Source of the DNA: Bryoerythrophyllum caledonicum
Lineage: Eukaryota > Streptophyta > Bryopsida > Pottiales > Pottiaceae
DNA: 64,000 bases
Assembly (NCBI GenBank): GCA_963971425.1
Contig: OZ020518.1
Coordinates: forward strand, 29,332,770 to 29,396,769
Direction: 5' to 3'
Shown: one piece after another, positions 14,659-25,500 of the stretch
Layout of the letters: each line of letters starts with the position of its first letter
Position numbering within the stretch: the stretch's first letter is position 1
Translations under genes and position numbers: made by a program
Notes under the pieces: model-generated
Told to the model about the DNA's origin: nothing
Databases searched by the model: none
What the model saw: only the letters and a program-made list of their open reading frames with translations

Positions 14659-17388
14659 TTATGGGGGGCCTTGTGTATCGGGAAGGGCCTGTTTGTTTTC
14701 AATTTTGCGTTTATGTAAAAGGATAGACATAGCATGTTGTATGGCAATGATGTTAATATTCTTGAAAGTATTTGTAATTGTATCAATAGGAATTTTGAAG
14801 GTATCTTCTAGGGTTTTTATAGAAGGGATAAAGGTAGTGGCACGAGCGCCAACTGTGATTACAATGAGGGGGTCCACTTTCCATCCAAGGGCAATGATGT
14901 CATCAGCAAGGGGTTGGTATTTGTTGATTTTGTTTTCGATTGTTTCTGGGGAGAATCTGTCATTTCAATATGTAAATTCTATGAATTGAATGATGTAGTC
15001 TTTGTTTATGTGGTCGGGTGGGGGATCATTGTATGGTAGGCCTCTAATGTAGAGTATGTCCGGTTTGAGTCGAGCATTGCAGTGACATCTTTGAGTTTCA
15101 CATGTGCATGGGAGTAACCATGGTGGAACCGTATTTTTTTGTGGGTTGTTATTAAAGGTGCCGGCATTCATGAGGATAAAACATCTAGATTTATTGTGGA
15201 AGGTGATTAGTTTACGGATTTCCCATACGGCTTTGTTATGTCTTTTGACAATGAGGGAGTGTATGTGGTGGTTATGGCATTTAAGTAAAACATGTAGCCA
15301 TGTGTCGGGATCCGTGGAAGTGCATATTGGGCATGTTGTAGATGGGAATCTTTCTATTCCAAAGAAGAGTTGTTTTTGGACGTTTCCCATGTATTGTCCG
15401 GTGCGGAATTTGATAAGGCATGTTATTTGTGAGTCGGTGATGATGGGGTTTTTCCATAAATTTGTAGAGAGTTCATTGTCTATATTGTTGTTATTAGTCC
15501 ATTTCTCTATATTAGGGAAGTTATCTGTGATTGTGTCAAGGTTGTGATATAGGTCTTGTTTTTTTTGAGGTATTTGTTCAAGAATCTAACCGGGCCTTTA
15601 TCAGGGGTGTCTTCTTTGGAGGGCTAGTCTTCTTTTTGGAAGTAGTATGGGGTGGCATGGGCGTGTTCGTGTGGGTCTTTGGCGTTTTTGTGTGATTTTT
15701 CTCTGCCCTCTTTTACTAGTTTATCTGCTTGTTCGTTACCATCAATATCGGCATGGGCTCGAACTTTGTTAAGGGTTGTGATTTGTCTTCTTTTCAGTAT
15801 CATTTGGACCATTGATTCTAGTATGATTTGGTCAAGGTGGCTATTGTGGAGGGTAGGGTGTGTTATTTGGGTGTGTAATAGGTATAGTGCGTTAATGCAC
15901 TCTGTGAATATGTGCGCTAGTTCATTGATGTATTTGTTGTGACAAATTCCAGTGTTTTGTGGATGGCCATGAGTTCTGCTCTGAGGATATTTTGAGGTCC
16001 ATGCAGTCTTTTGGCTAATTTGATTTCTTTCGTAGAGTTGTATATACCATAACGGGCTTTTTCTTGACGCCAATTATCCACACTAATTTGTTTTGGCGGT
16101 TTGAAGGAGCCATCGCTATAGTAGCTATATGTGGAGTCAAATTTTGGTGAGGTTAGAGTTTGGTAGTTTGGGAGGGGTGAGGGTGTAACCAGGTAATCTA
16201 ATGTATTATTGATGTAATTTAGTCTTGACCATTTTCAGTTAATAGGGATTTGTATCGTTGTTGGTGGGGCTATTTTTGTGTATAGGCAGTTAATGTTTAG
16301 AGTATTTGCTATGGAGGTGAGCTCTGCAAGTTGTTCTAGGGTGCCAAGGGGGTGATTTTGGTGGTGGACACATATTATTTGTAATGTAGATGGTTCAATT
16401 CGGGGTTTTTTTACCTCTAGTGGAATAGTAGGCTCTTCTTATGGTATTGAGTCTGCTTCGAATAGTGCAATGATATGAAAGTCTGTAAAGGGGTTTGAGT
16501 GTTGGTTAAAGTTTTGATACCAATTTTTGTCCGGTGTAATAATAAGTGTAGATGTGTGGTGTGGGTTGTTTTTGGCAGCAAGGCGGGCCCAGTGTAGCGC
16601 TTGTTGCGTTTCCTTCTCATTGTGAGGGTGAGCTATACCATTACCAATCCATTTATAGTCAAAGTTTTTTCCCAAGGAGCCAAATATTTTATCGCTTTCG
16701 AAGGGGGAATTTTTTTTTTGTTTGGTCGAACATGTGACGGGTGATGAGAAGTATGATTGTTCAATGTTGAAGGATGAAATTAATGAGTCTAAAATGGGTG
16801 TGGGTATTGTGTATTGTGTGCTTTTGAGGGGATTATTCTTTGGGATGCGGAATTTATATCTTTGGTATAGCCAGATTAATTCAGTTTCAAATGATTGGGT
16901 TGTTGGTTCAATGTTTGTGGGAGTTTGTAGTTTCATATTATATTGATTCCATAACCATTGGAGTCTAGTAGTGGGAATAGTGTGTAAATGTCGGCCATTT
17001 TCTTCATATAGATGGGCTTGATTGTTCTCTATTTTAATTGTGTTCGAGAATGTGAGTATGTCGTTTTCGGGGTTACATTCCGTTGTATAAATGTTTAGGA
17101 GTGGGATGACTATGGCTCGAGTTACGGATCTTGAGTCTTGGGGTTGTTCTTAGAGGTGGTCAGCTTGAATAATGTCCGTATAGAATTTATTTTTAATTTT
17201 TTGATAATATTGTTTTAATTTTTCGGTGTTATATGTGGAGGTATTATGGTCATGTCTTGGAAAGAGGTTTCTTTGAGGTAGCCATTTGTTGAATGTATTG
17301 TTATTGTGTTGCCATTGGCACAGATATTTTGTATAAGTATTGTGTATACTGTTAGTGTCTATGTGTTGTATATGTTTGTGTTGTATGA
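14659..17388 (-). pseudogene. E1 ORF2 C-terminal part, decayed
   Basis: Fragments homologous to the ORF2 of E3-E5 lie in several frames. They are 14659-14877 (end of ORF2), 14965-15390 (Cys/His region with CPIC and TWLHVLLKC), about 15624-16073 (RNase H region including the GNEQADKLVKEG motif) and 16439-16936 (connector). Frameshifts and stops, one of them a TAG within 17148-17156, separate them. The RNase H segment retains the last catalytic Asp but the frame is broken upstream. E1 is the most diverged copy, consistent with being the oldest host. Confidence 0.8.
16852..17388. repeat. Left copy of a 537-bp direct duplication flanking E2
   Basis: Bases 16852-17388 and 62667-63203 are the same length and agree at 536 of 537 positions by eye; the one difference is A at 17162 versus G at 62977. 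Both carry the same TAG lesion in E1 ORF2. The pair brackets E2 and everything inside it, as a target-site duplication would. Confidence 0.9.
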
Positions 17389-17439
17389 ATGTTGTTTACA
17401 TATCACAATATGTACAATACCCAGGGTTGATGGAGGGTT

Positions 17440-18040
17440 GAGCTCCGTTTTTTCTGGTGAGGGTGGAGGAAGGACTTAGCCTCAGAAACTAGGTTTACGG
17501 GCGACAAGTGTGGTTGGCCTTGTTGAGAGCCCCCGTAAATTGTAGATCTGAGGAATTGAGAGGTTTAGGAAGCAGCGATATGTGTTGGATAGTGCTCAAA
17601 ACACCAGATCTGAGGTTAGCTGAACTCGAATCGTTCATGTAGGCTTGATCTTAGCAAAGTAGATCTGAGAGCGAGGGTTTGGTGTTGGTGCAAAGAACCT
17701 TGCCTGTTGGTCGTGAGAAATCAGATCTAACTCAGATCTGGTGAGGAAACAATAAGATCTGCACACCTCTCACGAGTCTCTTCCTCCCTCCCAACCCAGA
17801 CACTCCACACGCAAAGATTGAGCACGAGAACAATTCAACCCAGGTCAACGGCAACAACTTCTCTGCAACACAGGTTATACTTTACTCAGCTTACTCTTTT
17901 TATACAATATGGATCTCTATTAATCGTAGCCCCACACACACTAGTCACAGCACTAAGCACAACCATATTGTTACTAACCTGCTAACCCATAGGCACAACA
18001 CTAGGAAGTTTATATCTACACGCCGCACGCGGAAGCGCTG
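17440..18040 (+). promoter_or_regulatory. E2 5' region: probable internal promoter with clustered AGATCT
   Basis: AGATCT occurs at 17544, 17606, 17661, 17723, 17734 and 17755, with another at 18054 just downstream. Several have the extended form CAGATCTG or TAGATCTG. The same clustering is seen in E3 and E4. LINEs need an internal promoter, and a repeated palindrome in this position is a good candidate for a factor-binding site. The function is inferred. Confidence 0.5.
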
Positions 18041-21000
18041 GAAATTTTTGTGCAGATCTACAGATCGAACAAGAGGAGCACATCAAGACACCAACACGCC
18101 CCACAGACTGAAAGCGTGGAACAGTTGCTCACAAGCCTGTAGCTACCGGGATTCACCTTGCGCGCCCCCACCAACCTACGCCACCACCACAGCCACACAG
18201 TACATCAGTAACAGCGATAAGAGACCTAGTGACGATCTGCCGCAGGAGACCAACAGCCAAGCTACAACTACACAGCAGCAAGAGCATCACGAGCACGAAA
18301 TAACAAATCAAACCAAAGAGGTAAGTATACTCACACAGCCTTTAATTTCCCTCTCAACCCACCTCCAACTTCCCTACGCCCTCTCTTCTCCCGCAACAGG
18401 TTCCCCCTCCCCACGCTCCCACACCCTTCCTTCTTCCCTCTCACTTACCATTCCCTCCCCCCTCCCTCTCCCGCCTCCCCACCTCACAGACTTCAGCTTC
18501 CCCCCCTCAGTAGACTCTTACTGTAGCACCCCCGACTCACTCGGACTCCCTCGACTCACTCGGACACGAATAGAAGAACTCACTCAGACACGAACAGAAG
18601 GACTCACCCGACCCACTAGGACGGACCAGACTCTCCTCCGAAAAATACAGACCCCTCATACTCAACCCGACTGGACCCTGCGAAGACAACAAAACTCTGA
18701 GAGGACCCTGCTCGAACAACAAAACTCTACAAAGACCTGGAGACAAAACGATGTGAAGACCCTGCGAGGACAACAAAACCACCGACCCCTCCCCAACAGG
18801 ATCCCCGAAAACGCATGTATACACCCCAGCTCCGAAAACGCATGTACACACCTCAGCTCAAACAGGTCACCATCGCCAGCCCCCCCCAGCCTCTGCAACC
18901 CGGAACCCTCACAGTGAATCTAAACCCATTGTCCCAGCAACCCCCGCTCCAGAAACCCCCGCTCCAGCAGCACCCGCTTCAGCACACCCCGCTCCAACAC
19001 CCCCCCTGGAGCTCAATCAAAGTGAACCTCGTCTGGAAACAGACGTGAGATACAGACGTTGCTCAACGGTCTCATATCGAGAAGAGCAGTTTGAAACCCC
19101 CGCAGATTGGGTACGGGCTCTAATCGCGTCCTGCGTCTACTCCCCTGCGACCTGGCTGAACCCTCGACCGCCTAGTTTGCGACCTGCGTCTACTCCCCTG
19201 CGACCTGCAATCGGGTTACCACCCAGAGAAGGTGCCTATGACCTGGCCGAACCAGTATACTCCCCTGCGACCTGGCTGAACCCACGACCGCCCTGTTTGC
19301 GACCTGCACCTACTCCCCTGCGACCTGCAATCGGGTTACGACCCAAGGAAGGTACCTGCGACCCCCTAGTAGCGACCCAAGACCCGAACTTTGTGACCCA
19401 CAACCTGCCACTCCCCCTAACCGCGACCCTCCTTCCCCACCGACCCCCTTCCTCAAACGCTTTCGACTCTCCTTTCTTATTACAACTCCCCACTATAACC
19501 CTCTCTCCTCACAGTGGCCCCCTCTTCCCCCAGCTACGACCTCCCTTCCCACCCGAGACCTACCATTTCCCGTACTACCTAAGTGACGGTGAGTACGCTA
19601 CTACCTCCCCCTCGCGAATGGCGAGCAGCATCCCCCCCCTAGCCCTAGTAACCTTTGGTGACCTCCCTGACCCCCATACACTACTCTCCCAGACACACAA
19701 AGCGGTAGACATGGAGGTGGAGAGTACCTCAGAGAGCTCCAAGAGGTTTACAGAAGCCCATACTAAAACCCCTTCCATCGAAGACGTACCAACCCCATCA
19801 AAGAAAGCGAGAGGCAATTTCCCCCCCCCCTAGTACAAGTCTCTACTCCTGACTTCTCCTCTTTTCATTTTTGGTTAGGCTTCTCCACCATGGAGAAACT
19901 TGCCACGGATGCTGGACAAGAACCTTTATTTAGTGGAGAAAGTATCATGGACATGATCACACGAGGAGTGCCCAAGGAAGAAGCGGAGGAAGCTTTTGGA
20001 GTTGAGGTGGCTTATCCGAGGATCCCACAACATTTATATCCCTCAATACGGCAAGACAAAATTGTGGGGCAACACTATAACTTGACTCAGGTACCATTTG
20101 ACATTCCCACCTCCCTGTGACTGGTCTTTCCCTTGACTTCCACGTAGCAATTCACTTTGAATTGCCACAACACAACATGTATCATGATGACGTGAAGATA
20201 CTCACGATTGCTAGACTCGAGCACATGGGGATCCCTCTTGGCACTAGCTTAATGGACCCCGTTGCAGTCCTATGCAAAGGGGTCAAAAAGCATGGCATGG
20301 GCATATGGGCAGGAATAATTAAGCTCCACCTCCTCAGGCCAGAGGTGGATGCTATAGCTCTACTTAGAGGCACCAGGTACTTCATATTACAACTAGACCC
20401 TCTAGGCCCAGCTATCATGGGAAAGGTATGTAAGACCTTCTATGCAGTAGCAAGGAAGAACTTATCAGTGAGGATCAAGAGTGACAATCTCAAAGGTATT
20501 GCGGCACACACACTCTATCAGGACATAGTTGTAAACGGTTTCACTAGGAAGATGGAGTTTGAAATAGTGGACGTACAGAAGGTGCTAGGAGAGACACACG
20601 CCTTCATTGTTGCCCCAACCCCACAACAGGCCAAGAAATTCGAACTCCACCAAATCACTACACACCAAGAAGTGATTCCAGCAAGGGCTACTAGCTCAAG
20701 TGGATTTTCAACCACTGATCGAGCAAAAAGGGATGCTCTCATGGTCACACTCTCACAACTCCCCATCCTCATGGGTGTTGAGGAAACCTCGGCCATCATC
20801 AACAAGGTGTTTGAAGAGAAGAATGTTATATCCATATGGTTCCACAAGCAGGAAGGGGGAAAGCACAATGGCAGTGCTAATGTGCAACTTATTAATCCTA
20901 TTATCTACAGGAAGTTGCTAAACAAAACATTCACAATTGGTAGTCACCACGTAGAAATTGCTCCTCACCGTAGAAGCCTTGAAGGCATTGCACCCCCCAC

Positions 21001-21334
21001 TCCCTCCCTGGTAGAGAAATGGGGTTTTAACGATATCAACAAGGCCCTAGTCAACACCGTTGATTCAATCCAGGTCACACCCACCCCTGCCGGCATCACC
21101 AGGTCGGAAATGGCAGCCATCATGGAAGCAGGTAACCAGAGACTACGCAAGGAGCTATCTACTCTTCGAGAAGACATCATCAAGGAAACCTGAGAGTATA
21201 CCAACAATGCCACCAATGAGCTCCGCACCAAATTCACCAATGTGGAGAGTTTGATGGCCTCCACATTACTAGCACTGCAAGATATCTCGAGGTCCAAGCT
21301 TCCCGCCCCAGGAGATCCGACAAACGTGGATTGA
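18026..21334 (+). pseudogene. E2 ORF1: RNA-binding-type LINE protein, frameshifted
   Basis: The N-terminal half is low complexity: overlapping ORFs at 18048-18917, 18815-19048 and 19045-19833, with Pro/Gln-rich repeats and a tandem copy of the segment containing YSPATWLNPRPP. The conserved core begins at about 19836 (SSFHFWLGF) and runs to TGA at 21332-21334. Breaks are a frameshift at the C-run near 19821-19830, another near 20110-20120 and an in-frame TGA at 21191-21193. The core matches E3 ORF1 throughout (FDIP, KLHL, HAFI.APTPQQA, HNGSANV.. INPIIYRK, APHRRSL). The C-terminus looks like a coiled coil. The ORF1 start is uncertain. Confidence 0.75.
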
Positions 21335-22508
21335 CCACGGACCACAGACAAAGTTTCCACCACCATGGAACTCTGTGGTGGATTGGTAACTTGACCCCCT
21401 CTCTACCTTTCACCCCTACTAATAGTTATCTCTTTATCACCATCATAGTTGTCATTATGACTATTGTCATACCCTCATCTCAACTCCTCTCTCTAGTTTT
21501 GCCTCATAAGTCATCTATGTTACCTCTACGTCCTCATATGTCCCTTGTAATCTCTCTCCTCCTAACCCACTACGATGGGCCCTCTTCAATAGCTCCACCT
21601 TACCTCTTAGATGCACCCACCAGCACATTTCTATCCACATACCCCCTCATTACCTATTCTACACTTTGCAACTCGTTGCTAGAAATCTACCTTATAGATA
21701 CCTCTCCCCCCTTCCCCCCCAAACACTTAGTAACCTTCCCCCCCCTCACCATAGTCCTCTTTTTCTCTAGTGTTATTGAAAAAAAAGCTTGCATCACACA
21801 CATACATAGATACAAGTCACAGATCAACAAACTCCCCTACACTGTAGGGCTCATTGTTTCCTCTTATATTCTTAAGAGTTTTACTCCTGATACATACACA
21901 CTTTGTCCACACAAGTGTATATGGAACACATACCTCCTTCGGGAAACCACATACAAACCACACTCAATACCAAAGATTGCACACGTACCATCTACAAAGG
22001 GGAACTTTACTCTTCCAAAAAACACATCGTACTTCCACAAACATACTCAAAACACACACCACATTCCTTGGGTAAACACACACACTACATACACATCTCA
22101 CAAACATACATACCCCACACAACCCCCTATACCCAAAACAACACATATTTCACATTTAACACCATCTAAAAAATACCGCCATACTACTCAATACCTACAA
22201 AAACATGCACCTTCACATACACCATACACATCACTCCCAACCACCTATCCTAAAATCAAAAAATATCACTACCCTCCTTACCCACGTAAACTTCCTCCTA
22301 ACTCGCAACAACTCCTTAACCACAATCCCTGGAGAAAATCATACATTTTTCGGGTCACAACACTCACTCTATATTCTATTAAACATGCCAATAGAAATAC
22401 TGATACAAACACCAACATATACATTGGCATCTATACCCCAATAAACACCCCCCCAAAATACTGCATAAAATTTGTAACCTACACACACAAAACAAACACC
22501 ACAGCGCA
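21331..22508 (+). pseudogene. E2 ORF2, piece 1 (N-terminal leader)
   Basis: This frame opens as ORF1 closes: TTG at 21331 overlaps the ORF1 TGA at 21332. It encodes a Ser/Leu/Thr-rich then His/Thr/Tyr-rich leader ending in the first Thr/Asn-rich repeats (NRNTDTNTN). It has no recognised domain. After removal of E3 it continues in the same frame at 37739. The frame stays open through all pieces until TAG at 59376, so E2 ORF2 was probably close to intact before the insertions. Confidence 0.75.
22497..22508. repeat. Target-site duplication of E3, left copy
   Basis: CACCACAGCGCA at 22497-22508 is repeated exactly at 37727-37738, bracketing E3. Removing E3 plus one copy restores the E2 reading frame. 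Confidence 0.92.
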
Positions 22509-22521
22509 AGAAGAAGAAGAA

Positions 22522-22546
22522 CGCCGGTTCCCGAAGGGAACCGGCG
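22522..22546 (-). other. 3'-terminal RNA hairpin of E3
   Basis: On the element strand, CGCCGGTTCCC pairs perfectly with GGGAACCGGCG around a TTC loop (11-bp stem), immediately before the (TTC)n end. The hairpin recurs in E5 (identical), E4 (bulge and one mismatch) and E1 (decayed). Other LINEs use a 3' stem-loop for recognition by their own RT. The role here is inferred. Confidence 0.8.
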
Positions 22547-25500
22547 TGAATAAAGTGTCTGTTCGTTCCATTGCTAAGACCATGCCCACCGGACAAGGAA
22601 TTAGCGAACTGGAACTACTTCCCCCTTTCGAAGGTAGACACTATGTAACGAGTAGCCAGAAACCAACCGACAACGACCAACCACGACCAAACTAACTAAA
22701 CAACAACAAACAAAACCAAACAGGCAGCCAATCAGGAAGAGACAGAGTGGCGAAGTTCCTAAGGGGGGTCTTGCCTATCAGGGAGGACTTGGTTGTTTTC
22801 GATTTTGTGTTTATGCAGTAAAATAGACATGGCATGTTGAATAGCGATGGTGTTGATATTTTTAAAGGTAGTTTTAATTGTATCAATGGGTATCTTGAAG
22901 GTATCTTCGAGAGTTTTCATAGATGGGATAAAGGTGGTGGCACGAGCGCCGGATGTGATAACAATAAGGGGGTCCACATTCCAGCCGAGGGCAATGATGT
23001 CGTCTATGAGGGGTTGGTATTTATCTATTTTGTTTTGTATTGTTTCCGGGGAGAATCTATCGTTGCAATATGTAAATTCGATGAATTGAATGGTGTAGTC
23101 TTGGTTGATGTTCTCGGGTGGTGGGTCGTTGTATGGTAAACCTTTGACACAAAGAATGTCCGGTTTGAACCTAGCGTTGCAATGACATCTTTGGGTCATA
23201 CATGAGCATGGAAGTAGCCATGGGGGGACCGTGTTTTCTTGTGGATTGCTATTAAAAGTGCCGGCGTTCATAAGTATGAAACATCTCGATTTATTGTAGG
23301 AGGTGATTAGTTTTCGGACTTCCCATACCGCTTTGTTATGTCTTTTAACAATTAGAGAGTGTATGTGGTGGTTTTGGCACTTGAGTAGCACATGTAGCCA
23401 TGTGTCGGGGTCCGTTGAGGGGCATATGGGGCATGTTATGGATGGGAATCTTTCTATTCCAAAGAAGAGTTGTTTGCGAGCGTTTCCCATGTATTGACCC
23501 GTACGGAATTTGATGAGGCACGTTATTTGTGAGTCTGAGATGATGGGGTTTTTCCAAAAGTTTGTAGAGAGTTCATTGTCTATGTCGTTATTGTTAGTCC
23601 ATTTTTCTATGTTAGGAATATTTTCTGAGATTGTGTCCAGGTTGTTGTAGAGGTCTTGTTTTTTGAGATATTTGCCCAGAAATCTAATTGGGCCTTTGTC
23701 GGGGGTATCTTCTTTGGAAGGCCAATCTTCTTTTTGAAAGTAGTATGGGGTGGCATGAGCATGTTCGTGAGGGTCTTTGGCTTTTTTGTGTGTTTTTTCT
23801 CGGCCTTCTTTTGCAAGTTTGTCTACTTGTTCGTTGCCATCAATGTTGGCATGGGCTCTGACTTTGTGAAGGGTTGTGATTTGTGTACGTTTTTGTAACA
23901 TTTGTACCATTGATGTTAGTATGGTTTGGTCGGGGTGACTGTTGTGAAGGGTTGGGTGTGTTATTTGAGTGTTTAGTAGGTAGAGTGCATTTATGCAATC
24001 GGTGAATATATGTGCAGGTTCATTTTTGTATTTTGTTGTAATGATTTGTAGTGTTTTGTGAATGGCCATGAGTTCTGCTCTGAGGATATTTTGTAGTCCA
24101 TGGAGTCTTTTGGCTAGTTTAATTTCTTTGGTAGCATTATATATGCCATAGCCAGCTTTTTCTCTTCGCCAAGAGCCCGGGCTAATTTGTTCCGGTGGTT
24201 TAAAGGAGCCGTCGGTGTAATAACTGTATGCGGGGTTAAATTTTGGTGTGGTATGAGTTGGGTAGTCTGGGAGAGGGGGAGGTATGACGGAGTAGTTTAA
24301 TGTGTTGTTATCATAGATTAATTTTGACCATTTTTTACTTTTGTTTACGGGGGTTTGTATGGGTGTTGGTGGGGCCGGTTTTGTGTATGGTCGTTGTATG
24401 TCTAGATTGTCTGATATGGAGGTAAGTTCTGCAAGTTGTTCTAGGGAGCCCAGGTTTTGATTTTGATGATGGACGCATAGTATTTGTAATGTAGATGGCT
24501 CTATTCGGGGTTTTTTTAGCTCGGGTGGGATATTAGGTTCTTCGTATGGTATTGTGTCTGCTTCGAATAATGCAATGATGTGGGAATCTGGGAATGGGTT
24601 TGAATGTTGGCTGTTGTTTTGGTACCAATTGTTGTTCGGTGTGACGATGATTGTTTTTGTGTTATTTGGATCGTGTTTGGCGGCAAGTCTAGCCCAATGT
24701 ATGGCTTGTTCTATGTCTTCCTCGTTGTGGGGGTGAGCTATTCCATTTCCGATCCATTTGTGTTCAAAGGCCTTGCCTAGGGATCCAAATATTTTGTCTC
24801 TTTCGTACGGTGAGTAGAATTTATTTAGTTTGGTAGGACATGTAATCGGGGAGGAAAAGTATGAGTGTTCAATGTTAAAGGATGATATCAGTGAGTCTAA
24901 AATGGGGGTGGGTATTGTGTATTGCGCATTTTTGAGGGGGTCAGTTTTTGGTATTCGATATTTATATCTTTGGTAAAGCCATATTAGTTCGGTTTCAAAG
25001 GGTTGGGTTGTTGGTTCAATGTTTGTAGGGGATTGTAATTTTATATGATATTGGTTCCATAACCATTGGAGCCGGGTAATGGGTATGGTGTGTAAATGTC
25101 GGCCGTTTTCTTCGTATAGATGTGCTTGATTGTTATCTATTTGAATTGTGTTTGAGGATGTAAGGATATCATTTTCGGGGTTGCATTCTGTTGTGTAGAT
25201 GTTTAAGAGTGGGATAATTATGGGTGGCGTTACGGACCTTGAGTCTGAGGATTGTTGTTGTGGATGGTGGGCAAGGATGATATCTGAGTATATTTTGTTT
25301 TGGATCTTTAGGTAGTATTGTTTTAATTTTTCAGTGTTATGTGTGGAGGTACTGGTGTCATGCCGTGGAAAAAGGTCTCTTTGGGGGAGCCATTTATTGT
25401 ATGTATTATCATTGTGTTGCCATTGGCATAGATATTTTGTGTAGGTATTTTGCATGTTATTTGTGTCTGTGTGTTGGATATGTTTATGGTTTATGATATT

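Larger units (their letters stand above)
14353..17388 (-). mobile_element. LINE E1, 3' part (outermost element of the nest)
   Basis: On the minus strand this is the 3' half of a LINE. The (TTC)n end is at 14353-14364, the 3' hairpin at 14365-14389, and the 3' UTR runs to 14658. Beyond that lies ORF2 sequence for the Cys/His region, RNase H and the RT-RNase H connector. At 17388 it breaks into the 5' flank of E2. The rest of the element resumes on the far side of the nest at 62667-64000, with 16852-17388 present on both sides. Confidence 0.85.
17389..22508 (+). mobile_element. LINE E2, segment A (5' region, ORF1, start of ORF2)
   Basis: Plus-strand element. The 5' region from about 17440 (GAGCTCCG, then TTTCTGGTGAGG) matches the 5' ends of E3 and E4 on the other strand. 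It is followed by AGATCT-rich sequence, the conserved CGCACGCGGAAGCGCTGG block near 18026, ORF1 and the beginning of ORF2. The segment ends where E3 is inserted, after the 12-bp duplication at 22497-22508. Bases 17389-17440 are unassigned filler containing ACATATCACAATATGT. Later segments are 37727-38316, 48249-50363 and 55793-62666. Confidence 0.85.
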
